This document shows, one piece after another, positions 55,887-64,000 of a stretch of 64,000 nucleotides of DNA. The notes under the pieces are model-generated. The model had not been told where the DNA came from. It saw only the letters and a program-made list of their open reading frames with translations, and made no database searches. Where the stretch lies: contig CM060471.1 in NCBI GenBank assembly GCA_030544235.1, forward strand, positions 1,188,348-1,252,347, in the 5' to 3' direction. Numbering within the stretch: the stretch's first letter is position 1; each line of letters starts with the position of its first letter. The position numbers and the translations under genes were made by a program. The DNA is from Lepturacanthus savala (Eukaryota > Chordata > Actinopteri > Scombriformes > Trichiuridae).

Positions 55887-57115
55887 TTAAAAAATAAGCA
55901 ACTGGACTTTTTCCTTTGAGCTTGAAGACGTTTCACCTTTCATCCAAAAGGCTTCTTCAGTTCTAGCCTGATGATGGAAACCAGGATCTATATCTCTGGA
56001 TCACAGAGGGTGGAGCTATAGACCACACCCCTCATCCCATAACAAAGGGTCATATAGGTGTGAATTTGGATGAGAGTCGTTGTGGTAACAACTCTCATTC
56101 CAATTCAAGGTGTGACTTGGAATGAGAGTCGTGGTCACATAATCCAGAGAAAGAGTCCTGCTCTGATGGAGAAGAGCAGTTAAACTTCCTGGGATGAGAT
56201 CTCAAGGCAGGATGGTATGTAGCAGATAGGTTATGACGCAGTCCCCCTCTGTTCAAAGTAGGTTGTTCCAAATGGACATAGATGGCCTCTTTCACTCCTC
56301 TCTCAAACCACCTTGTCCTCCTTATCTAAGATGTGTACATCAGTGTCTTTAAAGGAGTGTCCCTTTTCCTTCAGATGCAGATGTACTGCTGAGTCCTGTC
56401 CTGATGTGGTGGCCCTCCTGTGTTGCGCCATGCGTTTGTGGAGTGGTTGCTTAGTTTCTCCAATATATAGATCCGGGAACTCTTCACTGCATTGTACTGC
56501 ATAAACCACATTGAGATTTTTGAGGTTTTGTCCTTGGGGTGGACCAGTCTCTGTCTGAGGGTGTTACCAGGCTTAAAATAAACTGGGATGTGTGCTTGCT
56601 GGAGATTCTTCTTAGTTTCTCTGAGAGACCAGATACATACGGCACTACCACATGATTCCTTCTGTTTTTTTTTTTGTCTTTCTGTGTTTTGTTTTCTTTC
56701 TCCTGTCTTCTATTAATCTTTATGAATGCCCAGTTGGGGTAACCACAATTACTTAGTGCCTGTTTGATGTGTGTCTTCCTTCTCTTTCCCTTCTGTTTTG
56801 GAAGAGATGCTGTCTGCCCGGTGTTGTAGGGTTCTGTTGACACTCAGTTTGTGTTCCAGTGGGTGATGTGAGTCAAATAGTAGATATTGGTCGGTGTGTG
56901 TGGGTTTCCTGTAGACCTCTGTACTGAGACCTCCATCTTCTTCGGCAAGGACCTCACAATCCAGAAAGGGTAGTTTCCGGTCTTAACGTCCACGTGATGG
57001 AAACATCAGCCTTTCTCCTTTAGAAAGTCGAGCTTCTCTCTGTGTGCCACTTTTTCCAGTTGTGGGCATTTCTCCAATAGATTCCCACCTGCACAACAGA
57101 GACAGGTTGTAGAGG
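55887..57115 (-). mobile_element. Penelope-like retroelement fragment with GIY-YIG endonuclease, inserted in the old BEL/Pao
   Basis: On the minus strand: VVVPYVSGLSEKLRRI (end of the Penelope reverse transcriptase and linker, near 56640), then VYAVQCSEEFPDLYIGETKQ (the GIY-YIG core, here VYAV and LYIGET, near 56505), HKRMAQHRRA and SAVHLHLKEKGHSF, and KEAIYVHLEQPTLNRGG near 56290. Order and motifs are those of Penelope-like elements, which encode a reverse transcriptase fused to a GIY-YIG nuclease. The N-terminal reverse transcriptase is missing (5'-truncated) and frameshifts occur near 56500 and 56300. Confidence 0.8.
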
Positions 57116-58700
57116 TGCTCTTTGGTTGAAGATACTTTTACTCACTTGCTTGTTCCGTGGTGGATCTGGTTTGGATACCTCGGCAACTGCCATATCAGTT
57201 GCAAAACTGTGTCTTTTGAATTGTGATTTAACTGGAGGTTGGGGCTTGGGTTTGCTTGCTGTTTTGGCCAGAGGAGTGTCTTGGATGTTACAAAAGACAG
57301 GGTCAGATGCAACATTTGATGTGATGTTCGATGAATATCACAATGTCTGTGAAACAGGCTCTTCGCCTTTGCCTCTTCATGATGTCACATGCCTTGACTC
57401 TCCACTGATCTCTGAGTTTATGGGAGTTTCTGAATGAGAGCCTTCATGTTGGCAGGCATGTTGAGCTCTTCCAAATATTGTAGCTCTTCCATAGCATTGG
57501 AACATTCCTGCAAGCACAGTGTATACGCTTGGAGGCCTTTCACATCCTCTGATTTGACATTGGGCCAAGCCATGATTTTGTCCATATATGCTGCTGTCAC
57601 TCTTTGAGGGTTTCTGAAGTGTTCCTTTAGCAGCTCTTTGGCAGCAGCATAGCCCCTCTCAGATTTTGGATTGTATTGATTGAAGTTGAATTGGTTGGAG
57701 TAACTTTGACCTTGATGGCCTCCCAGTGAGATCCAAAGCAGCTGTGGGAAATGGTTGCTGGATATGCTGGGGCTTTTCATGATCCTTAGCTGCAGGAGCT
57801 GCTGCAGGCTTATGTTTGTGATGGCTGAGGCTGATGTGAGGACTGCTGAACACCAATAGGCACCGTTTTTGGTTTAGCACCTTTCCTGAAGTAGGACTCC
57901 CTGCCGTCAGATTTCCTTCCAGTTACACTGCTACCAGCTTCTTGGAGGACTGATATTTTTGAGCGTTGCTATTTGAGCATTGATTTCCATTTGTTCCCTT
58001 TTTCTCCTTAGCGCCTCGATCTGTTCCTCTTGGGATCTCTTTAGAGCCGCTGCTTGCTCCTCAAAGGTGTGTAGCTCCTTTACAGCAGCAGCACAAGCCA
58101 TAAGTGCAGCTTTTTCGGCCTCTGCTTTGATTCATTCAGATGAGGTAGAGGATTTTTTGCTTGCCTGTGAAGCAGTGGACCATAGAGCAGTTCGAACGTT
58201 TGTGGAGATATTGGAAATGCTGTCATGGGGCCCTACATTATCATCATCAGCATCATTGTCACATGATTCACCAACATTATCATTTTCACCCTTGTCATGA
58301 GCAGTAGCAGAAACCTCAATTTCATCATTGTCAAACACATCACATTGGGCATAAAGAAATTTGTTAATTTCCTCAATAAACCCATCATAATTCAACATTT
58401 TTGTCAGCCTCAGGCAACAAACACAACAGAGTAACGTGTCTCATTTGCTTCATTGTATGCAAACATGAAATAGCAAAAATGCCCCTATACCACCTGTTTG
58501 TAATAATTTCTGCATCAATCAGGACCAGAATTTCCTTTTTTAAAGCTGACAGCTTGTTTAACCTTAATTTGCTCAGCCTATCTAAAGCATCAATTTTAGC
58601 CAACAGCGCTTTGGGTGTCAGGTGGACAGTGCGCTTTCCGCTATCACGGACCCCATCAGACTTACGCTCAGGTTCAACTTGAAACACACTGTCGTTAATT
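57116..58700 (-). pseudogene. Old BEL/Pao element, gag
   Basis: On the minus strand, from 58687: a Leu/Lys-rich start (MFQVEPERKSDGV, ALLAKIDALDRLSKLRL), an acidic Asp/Asn-rich stretch near 58330-58230, then the DUF1759 segment at 57780-57418 (YAAAKELLKEHFRNPQRVTA, AYMDKIMAWPNVKSEDVKGL, LNMPANMKALIQKLP). The last matches the young element's gag at 49332-49630 position by position but with many changes. Frames shift several times. Confidence 0.75.
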
Positions 58701-59596
58701 TCCTTGACAGCGCAAACCTACGCCGCTTCCCGCTCCTCCATATAGGCTGAAAATGATCCGCCAGTCAGAGCTCGCAATAAAGTCTTGACGACAGCAATAC
58801 GCCTTAACGCGCAAAGTCTTGAAGGCGCTTGCTACCAATTGATTGTTTTTTAGTTGGTTTAGTGTGCACACTTTTTTATACAATGGCCATTGATTTTATT
58901 CGGCGCGCGCCGCAACTACTCACTCCACACTTCGCATAGGCGATCGCTCCGCTCCTCCACGCGGTCCGGTCCTGTTCAGCTGATCACCGCCGCTCGCCGA
59001 TCGCTGCCGATGTCCCACCACCAGGTAAGCACCCCAGTAGCTCCCGGTGTCGGTTCGCTGGAACGCTGACTCCGCCGCGTCTCACCGCGTCCGCCGTCCT
59101 TCCGCGCTGGTAGTTCCACTTCACCACAGCGATCCGCGCGCGTCAAACCAAGCTCCGCCGTTTGTTTGATTTGCTTCCCAGTTTACAAAATCAAAACCGC
59201 CGTTCAAAATCAAGAGCAGGTCTTTTGACTAAATGCAGGGTCGATTCCCAAAGAATTAACCCTACTGCTGGTTGTTGAACAAAAAGAATTAGTCCAGACG
59301 TGTGGCGTGCAAAAACCGATGTCCAAACATTTCTATGCTTTCAATTGTTTATTCCCTGTTATTGTTGCTCAGTTCGGGTCATTTCTCACAAAAAAAAAAA
59401 AAATAAATAAATAAACCAGAGTATTCCCACCCCGGTATTTGGTAGCCACAGTCAAAAGACTGTTCGTCTCCCAATCCGACAACACCTGATCCTAATTGCC
59501 CATTGTCTTTAAGTAAACTCAGTGTGGAACCTGGGTGTCACCTTAGTGTGACGTCATACAGTGGGACTATCCTAAAATCATAATATGGCTCTTACA
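58701..59596 (-). repeat. Probable 5' LTR and leader of the old BEL/Pao element
   Basis: On the minus strand the sequence starts TGTAAGAGCC at 59596 and contains a CpG-rich block (58890-59170), an AATAAA at about 58897 and a TATAAAAAAG at about 58880. The gag ATG follows at 58687. Only one LTR is seen, because the element's 3' end is cut off at 46389. The boundary between LTR and leader cannot be placed without the second copy. Confidence 0.4.
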
Positions 59597-59769
59597 CCCA
59601 CAATTGGACCCAGCAACCCCAACTGCTTCTGTCTCTCCGCGCCTCCGCGAATGAGCCCGAACGGGGACTTTTCTTTCCACGCAAACTCATCAAGTCATTG
59701 TCTGCAGGTGAGCGGAGGCAGTGGGATAATTAGGTGAGCGGGTGCAGCTGTGTCCATTACCTGCTCCTC

Positions 59770-60245
59770 CCAGTCTACATCACAATATGTTTATCACAGT
59801 GAGAAGTTCTGAGTAGAGGAACACGTTGGTCTGATGAATCAATGCTTCCTCTTCACAGTAGCAACCGAACACCAGGTAAAAAACAAAAGAACGTCCGGTA
59901 CAAAAAAGAAAAAACAGGCAAAAACACCTAAATAAGACATATTCAGGACTGGATGTAACGGACTTTTTTTTCTTTCGTTCCTGTACCAGGATGCAGAGCG
60001 CGTGTTTGGAGCTTATCGATATCACGGAGCAAATGCTTTTATTGCATAAAGCGCGAAATAAAACATATTCTGTATGACTGTATGTAGATTTTTTCTTTCG
60101 GTTTTGAACCGGACTTTTTTCCGTTTTTTCCTTGTTCCGGACTTTTTTTTCCTGGTCCTAATCCTCCTTCATACAACCGAATGTAGCTCGTATGTTTGGA
60201 GCCCATTGATATAAGAGAAAATGCTTTTGTGGCTTTTGTGCTTTT
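59770..60245 (+). repeat. Two-copy tandem duplication, diverged
   Basis: 59995-60055 (GCGTGTTTGGAGCTTATCGATAT to GCAAATGCTTTTATTGC) and 60187-60238 (CGTATGTTTGGAGCCCATTGATAT to AAATGCTTTTGTGGC) are related, with T-rich CCGGACTTTTTT-type sequence before each. Unit length about 190 bases. Confidence 0.6.
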
Positions 60246-60249
60246 GTGT

Positions 60250-60280
<31 letters not shown>

Positions 60281-60286
60281 GGGGGG
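60244..60286 (+). repeat. TG run followed by 23 consecutive G
   Basis: A GT dinucleotide tract (60244-60263) runs straight into an uninterrupted run of 23 G. This could form a G-quadruplex, and it is the sort of tract where sequencing or assembly length is unreliable. Confidence 0.9.
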
Positions 60287-60294
60287 CAACAGTT

Positions 60295-60395
60295 CATTCA
60301 TTCAATTGTAGTATCGGATCGGGTATCGACGATATGTTCAGCCCAAGATTGGATCGAAAAATACTGGATCGGTACATCACTAGTTACCATATATT
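60295..60395 (+). repeat. Fragment of a GATCGGTAC-type interspersed repeat
   Basis: GTATCGGATCGGGTATCGACG followed by GATCGAAAAATACTGGATCG and GTACATCACTAG is a familiar fish repeat end, probably from a hAT-like MITE. One end only is seen. Confidence 0.55.
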
Positions 60396-60399
60396 AAAT

Positions 60400-61030
60400 G
60401 AAATTCTGATTAAATTACATTGTATTGTAATAAAATGGGACAACCCCAGTCAAAATACATAGTCATTGATGTTGTGTCCCTGCACCACTGATTTTAGTGA
60501 GCAGCATGACCATAGATGTCAGTATTTCCTCAGTATTTAGAAATCATGCATTTGTTCTCCCCAATAAAACCAATTAAAAGAAGAGGATTTTTATTTTGAA
60601 AAAATGATGTAACATTATTCCTAGATACAGTTCATCCAACAGCAACAGGTATTTTTTTTCTAGTACACATTTTTTACTGAAAACTAAAACAGAACACATT
60701 ATATTTACATTATATTATATTATTATTATATTTTAAATTGTCATATGGTGTCATATTTATTGTCATATTTACATAGACAAAGACATTTACATCATATCTT
60801 TATAAAGAAAATGCACATATTTAAAAAAAAATCACCAGAAAGCAAGAAATGAAGTGTTTTGATCACATTTTTTACTTTAACTTTTTTAACCAAAGAGCTG
60901 CTGGTTTGCATTTGTTTCTGGAAACTTCTTTTCAGCATATTATTATCAAGTGCTTTACACTACTTTAACCCGTTGACACATATCGATACTCAGTGGCTTC
61001 CATACAAGGTGCTGACTCATCAGGTAGGAA
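60400..61030. other. Intergenic DNA
   Basis: AT-rich with ATATT and TTATATTA runs (60690-60760). Nothing recognisable. Confidence 0.7.
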
Positions 61031-61145
61031 CCTGATCATACAAACACATTCACATTCAAATACCATTGGTGCAACCAATGGAAGCAACTTGGAGTTTGAG
61101 GTTCAGACTGGGGCCAGGAATCGAACCGCCAATCTTTTAAGGCAC
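61030..61145 (+). repeat. Fragment of a fish interspersed repeat (CACATTCA... GGAATCGAACC)
   Basis: The landmarks AACACATTCACATTC, CATTGGTGCAACCAATGG, CAACTTGGAGTTTGAGGTTC and GGCCAGGAATCGAACCGCC occur in the order seen in a very common fish repeat. The last one contains a reverse tRNA B-box-like sequence. Truncated on both sides. Confidence 0.5.
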
Positions 61146-61567
61146 AATCACCAATCGTTTTTAAATGTAACATAGATTAATTATAATTAGCTGGAAGAAA
61201 TGGGTTTACATGGGTGAAACATGCTATGCTTCAATTTAAGTTCCAACCAAGTCCAAAACCATCAACCTGCTCTGAATAGTTTGTCTATGTCTTTGTTGTT
61301 AAGTTTGTTGCTAAGGGTTTTCCATGAATTTCCACAGTTCATGTGTATGTTTTGGCTCATATTTCACATCAAATATGTACAAATGTATTTGTAGTTTATA
61401 TTGAGAACAAGAAAAACAAAAGAATTAAAGTTACTTGGGTTTGTTTACGTAGCTGCCTAAAGTTGGCTGAGACACATCCTGACCACTCAGAGCACAGGCC
61501 TTAAATGGATGCAACTACACAAGTTCTCCATTTACACAAAATCATTTTTCAGCAACATTAATGGCCT

Positions 61568-62775
61568 GGGGAGTATTCCAGGAAGCTGGTTATGTGAAAA
61601 CTCAGAGTAAGTTAACTCTGAGATGAGGGAAACTCAGTTATCTGTTCCATAAAGAGAGGTAACTGAAACTCTGACTCAGTCACCATGGTAACAGACTCCA
61701 TGAACATAACCTGCTGCTGGCAGGTTTACTTGTAGAAACCGTGAGTTTCTACCTGTCTCCTCCCACATTAATTAATGTATAATAATTCTCAATCTGATCC
61801 ACATTGAAGCTCAAATTATTAGAAACACTATACGTCACCAGAGAATCTTCACACTGAGACTGGATATCCTGTCAATTATTTCCAGAAGAATATCTGTTCA
61901 AATACTACCACTTATCATAAACCGGTATAATCTGGTGAATATATACCAGTATATATATTAAAGTAGGCTATATAGGCCTACTATTCTGCCTTCTTTCTGT
62001 TGACTGAGTTTTCTTTTAATTAATGCATTATTGAGCATTTGTGCTCACCTCGTCACGATTTAAATGACTTTAATATATATAAAATAAAAATGTGTAAACA
62101 TGAAATGTTATTACGAGGGGACGAGTTACACCAATATTTAGTTTGTTAGGGGTTTAAATTACTATTTGAAGTAACCACATAATTAATATTTACTTCATAC
62201 TGAATATTTACTTGTTTAAGAGCCTATGTCAATTAAATCAAAGTGAGTTGCAACCATAGCCTAAGGAAAAATATGCCATAAGGCAAAATATGCCTTATCT
62301 TTTTGGATTGTGTTTTTATATTTCATTTTTAGTTGCTTCCAACTTCTCCTTTCTTGGATTTTATTTCTATTCATATTCCTACAATATTGTATGAAATTGC
62401 TGCTCAGTGGAATAATCCATTCAGACTTACACGTTTTACACGTTAAACGTTTTCTCCCATGCTGCCTCTCTCTCCTTTGCTGCTCTCTCCTTTGCTGCTG
62501 CTCTCTCCTTTGCTGCTGCAGCAGTGTTACTGTTACAATTTAAGTTGATTCTCTCTGTAGGTCTGCATTAATACCTCTACTTCTATTGAGGTAAAATAAC
62601 TGGATCTTTTTTTTCTGCAGTCATGTCTGTTGCCATGGTTTCTCATGGTATTGGTGCTCCATTGATGATGGCTTATTGTGTACGTGTAACTCAAGGTAAA
62701 CCATCTCAGAGTAAGTCAACTCAGAGTTGAAGAATAAACTCAGAGTTTTTTGAACCTCCTTTCTGGAATACCCCC
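61568..62775. mobile_element. DNA transposon-like element with GGGGxGTATTCC ends
   Basis: The left end GGGGAGTATTCCAGGAAGC and right end CTTTCTGGAATACCCCC are inverted. Subterminal ACTCAGAGT, AACTCTGAG and CTCAGAGTT words occur in both orientations near each end. About 1.2 kb, no transposase seen. The end sequence is one I recall from Harbinger-like fish MITEs, but the target duplication is unclear (CT on both sides at most). A CTCTCCTTTGCTGCTG triplication lies near its right end (62469-62520). Confidence 0.65.
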
Positions 62776-63317
62776 TGGACTTCTACCAGACATTGGCTTC
62801 TTGAGGAATTCTTACAGGTGCCAATTGTTTCTTATTACAAGGGCACTGTTTTAAACTGATCCAACAAGATTCTGACAAGTTTTAACAAATCCAATCATTA
62901 AACAGTCTCAATCAACAGAATAAAGCCTCTTCAGTGACATTACGCTGTAATAGTTACCAGCTCAGTGGAGTGGATCCACACTGAACCTTCATTTTCTTTA
63001 CAAGCTCCACAGTGAAACCAGAGAGCAGCCCAGCATGAGCAGCTGTGATGGTGGAGAGTGACCGAGGCTCATCAGGGAGCTCTTAAAGCTGGACTCTGAA
63101 AGCTGGGCCTGAAGCCGGCTCTGGGTCCACCTTCCCTCCTCCCCCCGGGGGGCAGCTCAGGATTGTGGGGTGGGGATGGAGATGGACAGTATGCTGTAGT
63201 GCCATTTCTGTTTTCGTCTGCAGACCATGGTCAGTATGCATGATGCTCCTCTTTAGGGAAGACAATCAGATTTCCAGCTGACATAATGGAACATAAGAGC
63301 ACAGGGATGTAGCTAAC
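62776..63317. other. Intergenic or intron DNA
   Basis: GC-richer than its surroundings around 62990-63240, with a CCTCCCCCCGGGGGGC stretch near 63140. May be intron or UTR of the gene to which 63318-63439 belongs. Nothing else is recognisable. Confidence 0.5.
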
Positions 63318-63439
63318 CTGATGCCTGGCACATTTGGTGTAAGATGTGAAGCGATCGCAACGCTCCGTCCCTGCTGCCAGCTTCTCACCCCAGAAATCCA
63401 TCTCATCCTCTGCTTTCCGTTTCCAGGGAAACAGCAGAC
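63318..63439 (-). CDS. Isolated coding-like exon, identity unknown
   Basis: On the minus strand, an acceptor TTGTGTTGCAG precedes 63439 and a donor ATCAG|GTTAGC follows 63318. The 122-base exon has phase two bases in, none left over, and encodes 40 residues (LLFPWKRKAEDEMDFWGEKL, then AAGTERCDRFTSYTKCARHQ). Composition (two Trp, two Cys, charged) looks like a conserved globular protein. I do not recognise the family. No neighbouring exon was found in the remaining 560 bases upstream or downstream to 60 kb. The gene would extend out of the window to the right on the minus strand. Confidence 0.4.
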
Positions 63440-63663
63440 CTGCAACACAATGCATCAGATAGTCAAAGATGACACAATGAGACAGTGAAAAAAGAGGAGA
63501 AGGCAGAGGAGGAGGAGTGTAAAAAAGATTCAGGAGGAATATTCAGGTCAGATGTAATCAAATAGTCCAAAAATAGAAGCCTGTTTGTAAAATACAAACA
63601 AGGTTGACATGTCATACATCACCCTCTCAATGAATTTCACTGGATTTAATGTATCTATAGGGA

Positions 63664-63760
63664 GCGGTGGAAATAACTAGGTACATTTACTTGAGTACAA
63701 TTTTGAAGTATTTATACTTTACTCAAGTACTTTTCTACTCATTTTATTTCCCTAGACAGC
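63664..63760 (+). repeat. Fragment of a GTGGAAATAACTAGGTACATTTACTT-type repeat
   Basis: GGTGGAAATAACTAGGTACA, TTTACTTGAGTACAATTTTGA and ACTTTACTCAAGTACTTTTC are the start of a common fish interspersed repeat. Truncated. Confidence 0.55.
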
Positions 63761-63913
63761 TCTAATTACTTTGCATATTCATATAGATACCACAACATAT
63801 GATCAAAATGTATATGGATTATTAAAGGGGAAGATAAAATGTTATTGAAGTGTGTCACGATACTTGAGGAATCCACTAATCAAAGGATAAGAGCAGATAC
63901 AATAGCAGAGGGA

Positions 63914-64000
63914 AGCCAGTTAAAGGGATAGTTTGGTATTTTGGACATCGAGCTCCATGTCCCACATTCTTGCCATGTATCTGAAGGACTTAAACCATCT
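63914..64000 (+). repeat. Start of a TTAA-AGGGATAGTT-type repeat, cut by the window end
   Basis: GTTAAAGGGATAGTTTGGTA followed by TTTTGGACATCGAGCTCC matches the first bases of a fish MITE family with TTAA target sites. Its other end is outside the window. Confidence 0.55.

Noticed and set aside
58890..59170. CpG island promoter of a host gene
   Set aside because: The CpG-rich block lies directly upstream of the old BEL/Pao gag, and its TATA and AATAAA fit an LTR; no host exon is nearby. A host promoter is not excluded.

Overview
The window looks like nuclear DNA of a teleost fish, probably a spiny-rayed (percomorph) species. The genes have vertebrate GT-AG introns. The repeats are the usual fish mixture: Tc1-like, hAT, TTAA-target and LINE elements, Penelope, Ty3/Gypsy and BEL/Pao. 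No prokaryotic operon, CRISPR array or phage structure was seen.

Three genes can be assembled by matching splice sites and reading phase across exons. (1) 2578-18587, plus strand: a complete nine-exon sialyltransferase of the ST6GALNAC1/2 group, closest in motif detail to ST6GALNAC2, predicted at 483 residues. (2) 23829-29535, plus strand: a two-exon zinc-finger gene with a short first exon, a 4.1 kb repeat-filled intron and one long exon with 12 C2H2 fingers (523 residues). (3) 36144-31805, minus strand: a four-exon gene for a 126-residue parvalbumin-like EF-hand protein (PVALEF type), with a candidate TATA promoter near 37075. A further isolated coding-like exon of unknown identity lies on the minus strand at 63318-63439. 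As I recall, ST6GALNAC2 and PVALEF are both on human 17q25, so this may be a loose synteny block.

From about 38.8 kb to 59.6 kb the window is a nested transposon graveyard. It holds a Tc1/mariner element with a frameshifted transposase (38801-40019) and a deleted Gypsy element (about 41700-44410, minus). A 1361-bp hAT element with exact 8-bp target duplications sits inside the Gypsy and carries a mini-gene-like cassette. A second copy of that cassette is split by a TTAA-flanked element that contains a promoter-like region and one coding exon. An old minus-strand BEL/Pao element (about 46389-59596) is interrupted by a young plus-strand BEL/Pao element (47429-54969, two nearly identical LTRs) and by a Penelope-like fragment (55887-57115).

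The rest is introns and intergenic DNA with MITEs, LINE tails, SINE-like repeats, microsatellites and several near-perfect palindromes. Two findings stand out: transposons that carry gene-like cassettes or first exons (43159-43762, 44684-46137), and a diverged sequence of about 0.7-1.1 kb found downstream of two unrelated genes (19375-20490 and 30275-30975). I found no clear new enzymatic system; these cassettes are the best candidates for something undescribed.
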